Source of the DNA: Pachyseris speciosa | Lineage: Eukaryota; Cnidaria; Anthozoa; Scleractinia; Pachyseridae | Reading direction: 5' to 3' | DNA length: 64,000 nucleotides | Assembly: GCA_016490735.1 (NCBI GenBank) | Contig: JAEMWC010000040.1 | Span: forward strand, 1-64,000 | In this document: positions 20,490-33,664 of the stretch, piece after piece | Layout of the letters: each line of letters starts with the position of its first letter | Numbering within the stretch: the stretch's first letter is position 1 | The notes under the pieces: generated by a model | Database searches by the model: none | Told to the model about the DNA's origin: nothing | The model's input: the letters and a program-made list of their open reading frames with translations, nothing else | Program-made: the position numbers and the translations under genes

Positions 20490-22250
20490 CGTTAGATTTT
20501 GCGGCGTAACACCGCTGGGACTGTTTCCGTAAAGCTGAACAAGACTCTTAAAGACCAACTCGATCTGCCAGACCACAAAGCAATGTTTTGGACAGATTCC
20601 ACAACAGGCCTTCAGTATGTACGAAACGAAGCCAGGAGGTTCCAAACCGTCGCACCTTCGTTTTCAATGATTCGCGATGCTTCCTTACCGTCTCAGTGGC
20701 ATTTAATACATGGGCTCAAAATCATATCGAACAGACTACGCCTCCCGTGGGTTGCCAGTTCTTGAAGGAGAAAAGTTCCAGTGTTGGCTTATCACCGTAC
20801 AGCCTTCCTCCGCAAAGATGAAAGTGAATTACGACACCCCCAATTCAAATACCTGATTATTGTGAAGAATCCCAAGAATTGAAATGGAGAAAGACACAAA
20901 CCCACCTGATGACCAGGAAAAATATTCTAGAGCAATTACTTCGGCGGCATTCCTCTTTTCACAAGCTTCAAGTGTCCGTTGGTTGGTTGCTTCGTTTTAG
21001 AGCTACAGTCGCGTGTGTCCTAGGTGCCACTGCGCAAAGCTAACTTGACGGTTGGAGAAATTACTGAAGCAACGAGAGCTTTGTTAAAGTTGTTTAATCG
21101 CGTACCTTCCCTAAGGAGTTGGAAATGCTGTCTGAGAAGTAGTTAACCAGTTCACCAGGTTCAAGTCGCTAACGACCTTCCTGAAAGAAGTTGGCATGTG
21201 TTGACCACGTTAGTCCGTTACGAAAACTTAGACCATGGAAACCGCGCCTGAATGTTGCGGTCGATAAAACCTAAGAGGCTAAGCTAACAGCTGTCGGAAA
21301 TGAAATGAAATGAAATTGAATAAAAATTGAAGCTAAATGAAGCTAATAATTGTCGGTTATTGAAATACTAGATGTTATGTTATTTCACGTACATGTATTT
21401 GTTAAGTTAATTACGCACAAAAAATATAATCATTGAGCCTGAGCGTTAGCTATGCCATGCTGATGAGGCCTAACAAGGCCGAAACAGCTGTCCATGACTG
21501 CTAATGCTGGGCTCAATCTTTGCTTTGGTAGATTTAAGGGGTAATGCCCGCTACCTTGTGGCCTTAGTGCCCTTTGAGTGGCTTCAGCTTACTTGATCAC
21601 ATTAATTTGTGAAGTATCCTTGTTACTCCAGCCACATCCCACAAGCTTTACTTTTTCACTGCTTGTAACTTCGGGCGAGATGACTTTCGGGCGAACTGGC
21701 TGTAATCCCTTGAGAGAGCACCCATTGGTTTTGATGCAAAGCACCAGTGCCTGGCAAGAGTTACGTCACCGCCTTAATCATCAAAGACTATCACGACGCA
21801 GAAAGCCATGTGCGCCAAGTCAGATCCTTTAACAAGTATTACACGCAAAGTTAGTATCCAAGAAGGACATGCAGCTGTTCAGCGTGTGTTCAGTGTTTTA
21901 AATGTCGTCGATGTCGCCCATACCAAACAAGAAACGGCACTTCTTCCCTGTTCCATATTGACTCCACGATCGCGTCCGACAATTGCCTCAGAAAGTGAGG
22001 AGTTTCATGGCATTTCAACCCAGCGTTCGCAACCCATGCTGGTGGAATCCTGGAAGTAATCATTCGCTCCATACGCAAGATTCTTCGCTCAGTCCTGGGT
22101 GAACAGCTGGTCAATGATGAGATTCTCCTTACCTATATGGCAGACATTGAGAAAATCCTTAACGATCGTCCTCTTACGGCGCCGTCTAGTGAGCCGAAGG
22201 ACCCTGACCCCTTGACTTCAAGTAAATTACTACTATTTCATCCAAAACGT
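20490..22250 (+). pseudogene. BEL/Pao fragment: RNase H-like and integrase region
   Basis: The frame 20499-20765 encodes DLPDHKAMFWTDSTTGLQYV and RDASLPSQWHLIHGLK, the RNase H-like 'FWTDS..VL.YV.N...RF..FV...R..S.PSQW' pattern of BEL/Pao pol. Integrase-type text follows, with IIKDYHDAESHVRQVR near 21780 and, after several breaks, RSIRKILRSVLGEQLVNDEI, YMADIEKILNDRPLTAPS and LTSSKLLLFHP at 22060-22240. These correspond to the C-terminal integrase signature. A copy of the 254-bp repeat family (21415-21660) is inserted in the middle. Confidence 0.7.
21415..21660 (-). repeat. 254-bp family repeat, inserted in BEL/Pao
   Basis: It is the reverse complement of the unit at 44953-45206: GAGCCTGAGCGTTAGCTATG, CTGATGAGGCCTAACAAGGC and GGGGTAATGCCCGCTACCTT appear in inverted order. 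It interrupts BEL/Pao integrase text. Confidence 0.8.
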
Positions 22251-22609
22251 TTGTGAGTCCCCAAGTGGATCAGGCGGTGTCTTATCGTATGCCTCGAAAC
22301 ATTGGACGTACGCCCATTACTTGCCAGACTATTTTGAAAGTGTTGGCTACGTGAGTACCTACCAACTCTTCAGCTAAAGCAGAAATGGCTTCGTTCTCGC
22401 CCAAACTAATAATAACGATAATAAATATAACAATTAATGAACACACCGAGCAGTAAAAAAAGCAAATCGAAGATTTCGGAGAAAGATCCAATTTATTGTA
22501 CTTTACTTTGTAGATTTCATGCGTATTCACCCACATTTGACCGTATGTTTCATGTGTATTAGTCGTATGTATTCGTATGTTACTCATATGTATCTGTATG
22601 TACCCTTAT

Positions 22610-22820
22610 TATATGACTGGCTCTTTCAGCGGTCAAGATGAATCAATTCTCCTGCTGTGATTGGCTACCCGCGAGGTCAAGATGGAGCCATCTTGACCGC
22701 TCGGGATAGCCGTTCGTCCGCGTTTTACTGTCTTTTAATAGCGTCCTTTGAGTCATATGGGCTATTGACCAAGCTTGTTCGGTCAAGATGGCGGGATATT
22801 GGCCTCATTCTTTTTCCGTG

Positions 22821-22853
<33 letters not shown>

Positions 22854-22925
22854 CGCGCAAAAAAAGAACTTGGCCAATATCCCGCCATCTTGACCGAACA
22901 AGCTTGGCCAATAACCCATATTTGT
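22610..22925. mobile_element. Foldback MITE with CAAGATGG motifs
   Basis: Several inverted pairs are visible: GGTCAAGATGGAGCCATCTTGACC, and ACCAAGCTTGTTCGGTCAAG with CTTGACCGAACAAGCTTGGC, plus TGGACCTCGACTTCGTCTCGGTCCA in the centre. A related copy in opposite orientation is at 51184-51440. Confidence 0.8.
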
Positions 22926-23274
22926 CACTCGTATGTACTGGTAATGTTACTCGTATGTTACTCGTAGCACTCGTGTGGTGTTTTAGTAACGATCGTTATT
23001 GGTTCGTGTTAAAAGACTTTTGACGTTAGCTATTCATTGTCACATTTTTTTTGGTGATTTTGGTATTCCTTTTGCCTTCCCTATCAAATTAGCCAAGGCC
23101 TCATCACGAAGTCAGTTGAGTTTTCCTGATCGCCGTATCTTTTGGGAACTACTTGGTCCTCGTTGAACAAACTTGTTTCTCTTATCATACGCATGCAATT
23201 AGTTGGTGGTTGGAAAAATATATTTGTTGATAACAACAGCAGCCCACTGGGTCTGTACATAGTGGCGAGTCAAA

Positions 23275-23430
23275 GTGTACCTAGCCCCAGAATATCAAGT
23301 TTTTTTTTCGTTAGAATAAATATTTGCACCTGTTCGAAACGTATTGCGCTTTTTAATAACAAATCCTGATTTTTAAAAGGCAGTAAAAGTTACGAAATCT
23401 AGCCATCATCTGCCCTACGACCGAGCTAGT
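23275..23430 (+). repeat. Diverged copy of the AGTGCACCTAAACCC MITE
   Basis: CGTTAGAATAAATATTTGCA, CCTGTTCGAAACGTATTGCG and AGTTACGAAATCTAGCC parallel the MITE at 49860-50089 in the same order. The left terminus is degraded (GTGTACCTAGCCCCAG) and the right terminus is missing. Confidence 0.6.
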
Positions 23431-26400
23431 AAGGGGCACGAGTCTATTCCTGATTTGACGTCACAAACTGATTTGCACCGCGGATAGTCTTTGTGAACAT
23501 GCATGCAGTGTTAATTTGCACATCGGAAAACTCGTATCTTATCCATCGCAAGTCTGCACAAACACTGCTCTAAGAACGAAAAGAATGTTACTTACGAGTT
23601 TTCCCACAAAGTATTGGTACCTCGTATCTTTGAACAAAACTCAATTAAGGTTTTACCACCCAACATCTGTCAGTTTTACTGTTACTTTAGTGTCCGGGAC
23701 TGTCTACAATCTTTTTCTTATTTCAGTGTCACATACAGTGTACTTAATGAATTAACATGTAGTCTGTGACTAAAAAGGAGTCCTTTAGGCATGGCAACAG
23801 GCCTTACGTTTATCTTTCCAAGGACGCTTTTCTGAATGTTCATATATTATTGTGAACTGCAGGTCTCTTGTAGGATTTCATGATTTTTCAGTAGGTAACA
23901 GTTTTGCCAGTTTGGGCAGCTGAGCTAGATGTCTTTCAGACGCTGAATCAAGTGCTAAGATACTGAAATGTAGCACAAAATAAGATGTAATTCACGGACT
24001 GAATTCCCAAAGGTAACCATGGTTTACTACTCAGCTCCTGAATACCGCATAATTTCTGTCTTCTCATAGAAAGGGATCCACAACGCGACTTGCAAGTTGC
24101 ACAGTGGTAACTTAAATTTGATGTTGGTCTGGGGGGGAGGGGCACTTGTATTCTACACTGGTTGCTCCATGGCCTCACTCTTTTTCTTTTTTTCAGCACC
24201 TGTTAAGCAAAATTCGGGATGGTAACCAAAAAGTATAATTACAAAATGTTCAATCAACTATGCACACAATGATTGTTTCAATTGAGTGCATCATATCTCA
24301 ACAGATGCACTCGCCTTATGTCATGTGCATGCATTGTGGAATTACAATTACAATGCATGCAGATTATGTCACTAGTGTACGCGCTTGCAAATCTGTGGAC
24401 ATGTTATAAATAAAATAAAGTAAAAACCATAATAAATATGTGATTCAATCCATATTTGACATTACACTGTATTTTGAACATTAAAGCAAAAATTTGGGGT
24501 TGGATTATTGTCAAATGTCATCAATTGACTTCCGGTATGAAAAGTCGTACAAATCTCTGGGACATTTTATAAAAGATATAAAGAAATCTTGTTCCTCGTA
24601 CATTGTTAAGAAATATAGGCACTTGGAAATTTTTAAGCCACACACTCGCCTGTGGCTTAAGCTTCTTTAGGCACTTCTCTTGTGTTCTTAAAAGTCCCCA
24701 TGCTTATATAACTCAGCAATGCACTCAGCGCGGTTTTCCTTTCTTTATTACTGTACACGTACAGGCTGTATAGTAATTACCTGGAGTGTAAAGTCATTAC
24801 TTGTAATGGTATTTGTAGTAAACATTATTTTTTCTCAAGCCACCCACATGTAAGTTAATAGCTTGTCTGAAGGAACACAAGTTGCATAAATACATGTACA
24901 TGTATTGCTTTTCCAAGAATTTCTGTTTTTCCTGAGACAATAGATATGCTGACCACTTTCATTGACCTTACCTACATGATCACCTAAGGTTTTTAAGGTA
25001 AAAACCAAGGAATTAATAATATGAACTCAACTGACTGAAAAATCAGATTGATAAAACTTACAGCAAGGTAACAAAATTCTGCAGATAAGCAACTCCAAAA
25101 ATATGCCCTACCAGGTCCAAACCAGTGACAAACATTCTATCAATGAGCACTCCTAAATATAATCCCAAAGATTGTCTGGCAACACAGAGACTTGTTAAGC
25201 AAGCATTTTACATGTGTGTGGCAGGTGTGGCTTATACATGTATAAATGCATGAATTAAACAGACAGAGGAAACTGCAGAAGTCAGAGAAACTGTTGAAAT
25301 CAGGCAACAAGTGTTTTCAATTTTTCAGTATTTAAATAAACGTCTACATGTATCTTTTACAGATTCAAAACAGACTAATTAATGTTCAACTGCTTATTGA
25401 TTGGGTTACTTGCACGTATAAAACAGATATTTTCTTGTTTTTCTTGATTGGAATTCTCCACAAAACATGCTAAAAATGTTCCAGTGAAAATATTGATTGA
25501 GGTTACTTGTAAATAGAAACAGTTATTTTCATGCTTTTTGTCACACATTTGAAGCCAATTTTGCAACAGTTAAATAAGAATCTTCAACAGTCGTCAAGGT
25601 AAATATACATGCAAATGCAAATGCAATTAAATTTCAGACTATATTTACAGATAGGCCATTTAGTATTGGGTAAATTGTTTATACTAAAAATGCCTCTTCC
25701 TACATAAAACAGCCGGGCTCATTTCTAGAAGCATGCTAGCACAATTAAAAGGGAAAACATAATAGAACAATAACTAAAACTGGTAGCCTGAGTAATGGAT
25801 GTAAACTATCAATCAGTCAGTATACTATTGATTCCAGACGTCCTTTCAAATGGCTTGAATTTTAATGCACTTCATTGAAATTGCAATACATTTTGCATCT
25901 ATCAAATTCTTTTTTGTTTTCTCTGAGAGTGTGAAAAACAATGGCACATGTTTACTGTGTATATTTTATTGGTTTAGCAGGTGCACAAGCTTGACCTTTG
26001 CATCAGTATTTTGGAATCAGCAGATTGGAAGCAACAGTCCATGAAGTGCTTTAAAATTCAAGGCATTTCAAAGGACACCTGGGATCAATGGTATTTCTGC
26101 ACTGGAAGAATGAATGTGTCCTCACCATACACCATCAGTTTAACTGCCCCAAATGTAATCAGCATTGTCACAACTGCAATTATTGCAACTCTATAAAAAA
26201 TATTAATTTAATAAACAGTTAAATTCATAGTTCAAAGACATTATTACATATAATGGTTGATATAGAATTGAGATGTAGTAAATTGCTGAACACTCGAGTT
26301 TCAGTCCAAATCATGTGATTAGTTTGGATCTGGTATTCAAACACAATGTCATATTATACACTGTAGCAAATCAAAGGTTGTCATATTTACATCAATCACT

Positions 26401-27569
26401 AGAAAATATTATTTCAATTAGCATTGAAGGGAACTGAGAAACAAAAAACACAAAGTTCAATTACCTCTTATGCAGACTCAACCAGGTTTCAGGAAATCAT
26501 ATCATTGAACCAAGAATTTACTACTAACTTTTTGTAATCATTGATTTATAAACAAGAAGTCTTGAACTGATGTGCACAAAGCTTATAATATTTACTACTA
26601 ATAACATTTACGGATAGTTAATGGACAGATAACTGGAGGACAGACAAATTTAGTCTTCTGCACTGAATTAGTAAACAAATTTGCATATGTCAAAAGAAAC
26701 TTGAAACCTTCCAACATTGCACAACACAATCATTTTAATATAATTCAGTGAAAAACACCTTTTGTTCACATTTCAAATTCCATGGAACCAGCAGTATATG
26801 AGAAAAGATTTGATATCTCAGAAGCCCTCACCCCCTTTTAGTGTTGTAGCTGACGCAAAATAAAACGACACACTCAAATCTGGGCAGAAGTTTGGGTGAG
26901 GAAATTGCACTGGCATAGGCTCAGAGGGGATTAAGGACCCTCTAAACAGATGGGGGGCCGGATGGGGGGATGAGGGGCCTTGACACATGGCGCTATGCCA
27001 AGGGGGTGCCTCATGCCTGTACTGCAAGGAGGGCATAGAGACTGGCATAAGTCCTGGGCCAAGCCAGTCCAGCAAGATCGATATGCCCCCTTCCCTAATG
27101 GGGCTTCAGCACAGGGCTGAAGGGGTGCCGCAGGCAGCAATTCCCCACCCTTGCTTTATTGACAATAAAGAAATTAATAACCCTAGCAGTACAGGGTGGG
27201 TGGGAGGGATTGAATGTGCTGCGATAATTTTTAGTTGCAGCCTTCTGAGAATGGGACGTTTGATTTAGGCATCGCATGATTAAATCGTCCTTTGAGAGCA
27301 GTGCCAAATATGGAAGTTGTGCCTGCAAGGGCTTGGGAATTAATGCAGGCTCAAATAGCTATGGCTCGCAAACATTAACTTTAATTTTATGCCAAAATTG
27401 CATTAATTGATTGTGCTTGTCTTTCATCTCTGAAAGTTGTCATTGTTTCTTATGTTTGCGTGTGATTGCATTTGCAAAGAAGACTGAAGTCCATTGTGGT
27501 AATTTTCAAACTTTTCAGAATTAAAACAGAAAAACAAGAATATGGCCAAGGATATGGTATTTGTATCTG
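23431..27569. other. Long AT-rich stretch without recognisable genes
   Basis: No ORF longer than about 93 codons and no conserved protein motif on either strand. A GC-richer patch at 26820-27200 yields proline-rich frames on both strands without recognisable signatures. No tRNA or repeat family member was identified with confidence. Confidence 0.5.
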
Positions 27570-27572
27570 CAG

Positions 27573-28413
27573 CACTTAAGAACGGATGTCTGTAAATATC
27601 AACCAGAGGTAGGAATTATAAAAATTTCGAAAAATCAGAAAAAAAATTCTGTTGACTACCCTAGGTATTCTATTAATGAAAATATAAATTTTACTTTCAC
27701 CAGATGAATATTTTGGTGATAGGGAGGGTGTCAAGTTCGGATGCTTTATAACCTCTGGCAGATCGCTTTTTGGAGGCTCTAGACCGGGCTACGGAAAGAG
27801 CTCGATTTGAATCTAATTGAAATATTGTTCAAGCCACAAAGCTTCTTATCATATTAAAGAGGTTTGAACACCTATTTTGAGTGGTCGTGCCCTTGAATTG
27901 ATTGCGACTAGAATATTTTACAGATTTTTCAATATTTACAAAAATTTTGAGGATTTTGCGAAAGCAAAATTTTGTCGAAATTCGAAGGCCAAAAATCACA
28001 CCCGGTACTTAATTTCAAACGACAAAGAACATTCCATATTAGAAAGCAATCTCTAAGCTTTCAAAATATGGTTTTGAAACTTTGGGCAACACATGAAATG
28101 AATTTTTGGGAACACGAAATTCACGGAGCACTTGAGTGAAATTTGAGCCTTCTGACTTGACAGTTTTGAGGTTCGGCATGACACAAATCAATAGTCAAAC
28201 AAATATTTCAGCCAAAATAAGTGTAATTTAGGCAATCACAAGTCTTACAGTTATCCATATATGCTTCATAGACATTGAATACAAAATTTACAGCAATTTT
28301 CAGCCGAAAAGAACTCATATCCCAGCTTTTAGGTACTAAACTTGCCTCCCTAAATAAATGTCAGTCAAAGCCAATAGTTCAAAGTCTACACCAAATGCCT
28401 ATTCTGCATAGTA
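27573..28413 (+). repeat. Left arm of an 840-bp inverted repeat
   Basis: It pairs with 30615-31465. Shared blocks in inverted order include AACGGATGTCTGTAAATATC, GTTGACTACCCTAGGTATTC, GATAGGGAGGGTGTCAAGTT and CATGAAATGAATTTTTGGGA, up to AAGCCAATAGTTCAAA. Identity is high but not perfect, with small indels. No transposase motif was found in the arm. Confidence 0.85.
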
Positions 28414-28419
28414 TATAAG

Positions 28420-28760
28420 GCCCCAAAGGGTATGGTTTTTAAACCTTTTTTGTATGAAATAGGGTATCGATTTTAACCATTTTTGTCTGAAATAGGGTAT
28501 GGTTTTTTTATTCTAGTCTTGAATTGGGTATGTTTTTTTAGAAGAAGCTACCTCTTTATCATTAGGCGATAAGACCATCAACAAAAGAGTCTCAAAGTCC
28601 TTCTCAAATTATGTTTATGCCAACCGTGTACGTGGAATAGGTCTGAAATAGGGTACCGAATTTTTGGTGAGGTCTAAATTATGGTAGGGAAAATTGATCA
28701 CAGATTTTGTTCTGAAATTGGGTAAGGGTTTCAGGAAGCGGGCTGCACACCTCTACCCAA
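28420..28760. repeat. Degenerate GAAATAGGGTATGG repeat
   Basis: The words GAAATAGGGTAT, AGGGTATGGTTTTT, AATTGGGTATG and GAAATAGGGTACCG recur irregularly. It is probably a decayed minisatellite beside the left arm of the inverted repeat. Confidence 0.5.
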
Positions 28761-30614
28761 TTTTTTTGGGAGTACCCCCACCAGGCTGCTTGCTAGGAAA
28801 AAAATAAATTCTAGATTGAATAAAATGCAAATCACAATAGAATGCTGATAACTTGAACTCAGCAGACTTCCCCTGCTCACTTGTCTGATGCCTTTTTTCT
28901 TGCAGTAGTCTTTATAGATCATTTTCACCGTCACGCAAAAAACCCGGTGTACAAGAATAAATTCTGAAACCGTTCCATGAAAGAAACCAAGAAAATGAGA
29001 TGCGACAAAAGACTAGCAAATGAGCAATTTAACAAGTCTCAGGTTTGTGTGGCACACTGTTTTTGAGTTATTTGCCTAAATTTTAATTTTCATGCAACTT
29101 TATACTAAGAGCTTTGTATGCAGACGTCAAAGTCCAAAATATTAGGCTCTCCTCCTTCCCCTGCCCTCCCTTATCTTAAACAACAAAATAATCTTCATGA
29201 ACAGCTCTCAGAACACAAAATATCAGCCCCTTGAGCATAAAAGTTGACTTTTTTTTATTTATTTATTTATTTTTTTCAGAACTAAGTTGTGGTTGTATGT
29301 AGTGCAGAATTTGGGTATGTAACTGAAGAAAGCATTAAAAACCGGGTCGGGTAACAGATTTTTCTTGAATCCTACAGCGTATATCTTCATCTCAGTTTTG
29401 ATGTGGGGACTGGCCATTAATTATTTCAGGGGAAGAGTGCAAAAAATAAAAATAAATAAATAAAAATTGCTCGGGGAATGCACATGGATATTCTAGTATC
29501 TTGGCCAATCAGCAAGCACTTTATTATTCCTGATTGCTCTATCACTTGATAAAATATCAAACAGATCAGACCGAGAGCAAGGAAATCGCATGTAGAGTGT
29601 TAAACATTAGCTCTAGCTTGCAAAAAAGCGTACCACGCTTTTGACACCCGCTGATTAATAAATCAAGTTATGAGGCAATGGGTAAACCTACTTATTTTTA
29701 CCTGCCTTGCAACTCCGGTGCACACGTGCACAACACCATAGTACAGCTTATTAAACACAAGAGTAAAAAGAAGGTGTGTCTCAACCTTACCTACCCTCGC
29801 TAATATCAGCTATGCTTCCGTCTTCAAACCACAGTTAGCAATACTGACTTGCAGGGTGTCTGTGAAGTGGCACTCAATAGGCCGGTTGCAGTCTCTCATA
29901 TGCACATACTCTGAGCCAGGGTATTTGGTACTTGAAGCGCACTTTCCCCCAACCAATGCTCGCTGTATTGTCCACATTAGCGAGCAGATGTGTTCTAGCT
30001 GGCAATGAAGCTTTCTTATTTTTCAACGCTAGAGAAAACTATATACCACGAAACTACACTACCAAAATGGATGCTGCAAGCACAGAATTTGACTGTACTG
30101 GGACGTGGTTATTTGTGCACATGCTTTATATAATGAGGTGTTGGAAAAGTATTGTACAATGCATTAGGTTATCTCATCATCTGATAGACAATCAGGACAA
30201 ATAAAAAAGTGCTTAACTAAAACAAACAAACAAAAAGAACAAATTATTTACATAGCACCAGTGGATTGTTTGACAGGTACGAGGACCAGGAATCTGTAAT
30301 CATGGTACAACGGCAACGTATGAAAATTTGAGCTTCAGGACATTCCATTGGCGCAACTACATGTATAACATCAGTGTAGATCAGTGATCAAATTTATTCA
30401 CAACCCGGAAATAAAACTGAAGCAGTCGGATCTCCTTGCGTGTCATGTTACGGAACAGCACAATTTCGACTCACGCAACAGCTGTTTCACGAGACGTGTG
30501 ACACATCGAACATGCGGGGATTTTGCTGTAGTGTTTGGATCTTTTTGCAGAAATGAAGACAAACAAGGACAAAAAGTACAAACAAACATATCGTGCACCT
30601 GATTATACATGTAT
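28761..30614. other. Spacer between the arms of the inverted repeat; no gene recognised
   Basis: About 1.9 kb of AT-rich DNA with no ORF above 90 codons and no transposase signature. An A/T simple stretch lies at 29250-29275 and an AAATAAAAATAAATAAATAA stretch at 29442-29465. The one larger frame (29932-30204) has no recognisable motif. Confidence 0.5.
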
Positions 30615-31465
30615 ACTAAGCAGGATAGATATTTGGTGTAGATTTTGAACTATTGGCTTTGATTGATAATGGAACATGACCCAGTGCATGTCGACATTTA
30701 TTCAGCCAGGCAAGTTTCCAAGTACCAAAAAGCTGGGATGTGACGAAGTTCTTTTTGGCTGAAAAATGTTGTAAAATTTGTATTCAATGTCTATGAAGCA
30801 TTTATGTATAACTGTAAGACTTGAGATTGCCTAAATTACACTTATTTTGGCTGAAATATTTGTTTGAGTATTGATTTGTGTTGCGCCGAACCTCAAAACT
30901 GTCAAGTCAGAAGGCTCAAATTTCACTCAAGTGCTCCGTGAATTTCGCGTTCCCAAAAATTCATTTCATGTGTTGCCCAAAGTTTCAAAACCATATTTTG
31001 AAAGCTTAGAGATTGCTTTCTAATATTATGGAATGTTTTTTGTCATTTGAAATTAGGTACCAGGTGTGATTTTTGGCCTTCAAATTTCGACAAAATCTTG
31101 CTCTCGCGAAATTCTCAAAATTTTGTAAATATTGAAAAATCTGTAAAATATTCTAGTCACAATCAATTCAAGGGCGTACCACTCAAAATAGGTGTTCAAA
31201 CCTCTTTAATATGATAAGAAGGCTTGAATGATATTTCAATTAGATTCAAATCGAGCTCTTTCCGTAGCCCGGTCTAGAACCTTGAAAAAGCGATCTGGCA
31301 GAGGTTATAAAGCACCCGAACTTGACACCCTCCCTATCACCAAAATATTCATCCGGTGAAAGTAAAATAATATTTTCATTAATAGAATACCTAGGGTAGT
31401 CAACATAATTTATAATTTATAATTCCTACCTCTGATCGATATTTACAGACATCCGCTCTTAAACT
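30615..31465 (-). repeat. Right arm of the 840-bp inverted repeat
   Basis: Reverse complement of 27573-28413. Differences include an inserted segment with ATAATGGAACATGACCCAGT near 30665 and extra ATAATTTATAATTTATAATT near 31410. The two arms are either long terminal inverted repeats of one decayed DNA transposon or two inverted copies. Confidence 0.85.
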
Positions 31466-31714
31466 GTTTTTCTTGTTAAAATGTAAACTTTCTACAGGGG
31501 TTGGGGGTGTCAGTTGAATGATTCTGGAAATTCCAGAGCAGTGGGGGGTTATCAGTTTCTGAAAAAATGGAAAATTCAGGGAGGGGGGAGGGAGGGGTCT
31601 TAAGGAAAATTCCCTCAGTGGTGGGGGATGAATATTTTCTGGAACCAGATATAACCATTATTGTTGGTACATTGTACAAAATAAATTAATGAAGTTTGCT
31701 TACTAGTTGGAGAA

Positions 31715-31825
31715 CTGTAGTGCCAAATAATTGTTGATTGCTACTGTAGTATCAACTGATTGGTGATTACTGCTGTAGTACCAAATGATTGTTGATTACT
31801 ACTGCAGGACCAAATGATTATACAT
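31715..31825. repeat. 29-bp tandem repeat, about four copies
   Basis: Units start at 31715, 31744, 31773 and 31802 (CTGTAGTACCAAATGATTGT type). The last copy is partial and diverged. Confidence 0.75.
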
Positions 31826-32765
31826 GTATATCTCTTTCAAATATTAGGATGTTTCAGAACAGGCAGTCCAAGCTTGAGCAAAAACAGAATAATAGGCCAC
31901 TTTGTTCCACCCCATTTACATGTGAAGAAGGCTTTTGTAGAATGAAGCAATACACTGTGACAATGGACACTGCGTCCAGGATGCAAGGATGCAAAGATCA
32001 ATCAATCGATTGAAAGATGTTTTTGAAAGGATATCCTGTTTGTGTGATTTTACCTCAAGTTAGTCCAGAAGTATTTTCTGAACGACTAAACAGAAGCATT
32101 TCCAATATTAAAAGTTTATTTTATTGCAAATTCTGCCATTTTAATTTACAATGTATGGAAAGCATGTGGGTGATCATGAACCAAGAATGATGGCCAACAA
32201 TGTTGGCGGATGGATTAAGATATGGGATAAAGTGTACCTTTTTCTTCAATATGTGAAAGCATGTGGGTGAACTGAAAAAAAAACATTCAAAAAATGCAAC
32301 GTAACCAGATTTTGCAACCTCTGCTGGGGCAAAAAAGCTGAGTTTCAAAGGGCAGCCACTTCATACTGCTTCAAATTAAACCTACCAAGAGTGTTCTGAC
32401 TGTTCCTGGCAATCCCGGGAGTGACAATGTTGCTGGCAGTGGTACCGCACCAGCTCTTGGTCATGGTATTTTGGGTCATTATTAGAGACACAAAAAATGC
32501 ACTTAAATAATGGGAACGATTTCTCAAGGAAGACAAGCACCAAAGAGACAAGAATAAATGCAAATATGGCGAGGATGGTGAAGGATGGAGAAGATTGAAA
32601 TGGATTACAAATATCCTTTTAAAAAACTGAGGCTAAACTTTTCAAAATCCAAAGACCATGATGTAGCTCCTTTAAATTGTTATTTTATGAACATTTTTGT
32701 TTTAGTGTTTTGTTGTTCATTAAAACAGAATGACTGTATTTTAATTTCAGTATGCTGTAATGCAC
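31826..32765. other. No gene recognised
   Basis: Small ORFs only. On the minus strand a short open stretch near 32392-32470 is bounded by AG and GTAGGT and could be an exon of the gene that starts at 33951, but no homology supports it. Confidence 0.35.
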
Positions 32766-33385
32766 CTATCAATGTTAGTCCCGAGGGCGGGGGATACGGG
32801 ATGGGGTGGGGACTTTGATCTGAAACGCAAATTTTGTGTCAAACCTCCCCACCCTTGGGTAAAGTTTCGAGTTCAAAGTTCCCTACTGTAGGGATTGAGA
32901 TCCAAGAGGTTGACCTCTTAAATACTTAAACAATACACACATTCCAGGTTTAAAAATCACAGTTTTTTCTTTTAACAACAGGAATGAAAGAACACTTAAA
33001 GAAACCGATGGTTTATCGGTAACAATAGATTGGGCAAATTTTCATTATCTGTCCTCCTCTTGTCCGTGCCTCACGGAGACTTTTGGGTATTTTCATGATG
33101 GCAAAGTCGCTTGTATGAGTCATATTCCAGGCTCTGCTTTGTCAGCCAGTTTCAAGAAGGCAGTATCGCAGCGTGTGTTATACCATGGCAAAGTCCAAGC
33201 CCAGGAAACGGTCTTTTATCAATATTTCTTCAGTTTTCAAGTTTGATCAAACTTCCCCACCCTGGAGCCAACATCCCCTTCAAGTTGTCAAAATTCCCCA
33301 CCTGGGGCAGGAGATGTCGATCAAAGTCCCCACCTCATCCTGTATCCCCCCCCCCCCCCACTCCCCTCGGGACTAACATTGATAG
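32766..33385. mobile_element. MITE with CTATCAATGTTAGTCCCGAGG inverted ends
   Basis: The left end CTATCAATGTTAGTCCCGAG and right end CTCGGGACTAACATTGATAG are exact inverted repeats about 620 bp apart. Subterminal G-rich and C-rich blocks (GGCGGGGGATACGGG and GTATCCCCCCCC) also pair. TGCA lies just outside both ends and may be part of a target duplication. No transposase is encoded. Confidence 0.85.
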
Positions 33386-33664
33386 CTGCATAATACAGAT
33401 TAAATGTTTGGTTACATGAAGGCTCGTGTATCTTTAATACAGGACTCATTGGTTTTTGGACTGGGACTTATTGGTTCTTAACTGGCAAGTATGATTTTTA
33501 ATGAGCTAGATGAGTCCCAGGACTCACCACAGCGATTTGTAACAAAATCACTGCTATTGTTATTCAGTGGTATATTATGCAAATACATGTACAATGTACA
33601 TGTACGTGCATGGCCCTGTATTCTGTAGTTTAGCCCAAAATACAATTAGAAATCAAGACTCTAC

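Noticed and set aside
26818..27328. Proline-rich ORFs on both strands in a GC-richer patch
   Set aside because: No family motif, no splice signals supporting exons, and overlapping frames on both strands of similar length.
32345..32563. Minus-strand ORF as second exon of the 33951 gene
   Set aside because: A possible acceptor and donor exist, but no homology or phase evidence links it; kept only as a note.
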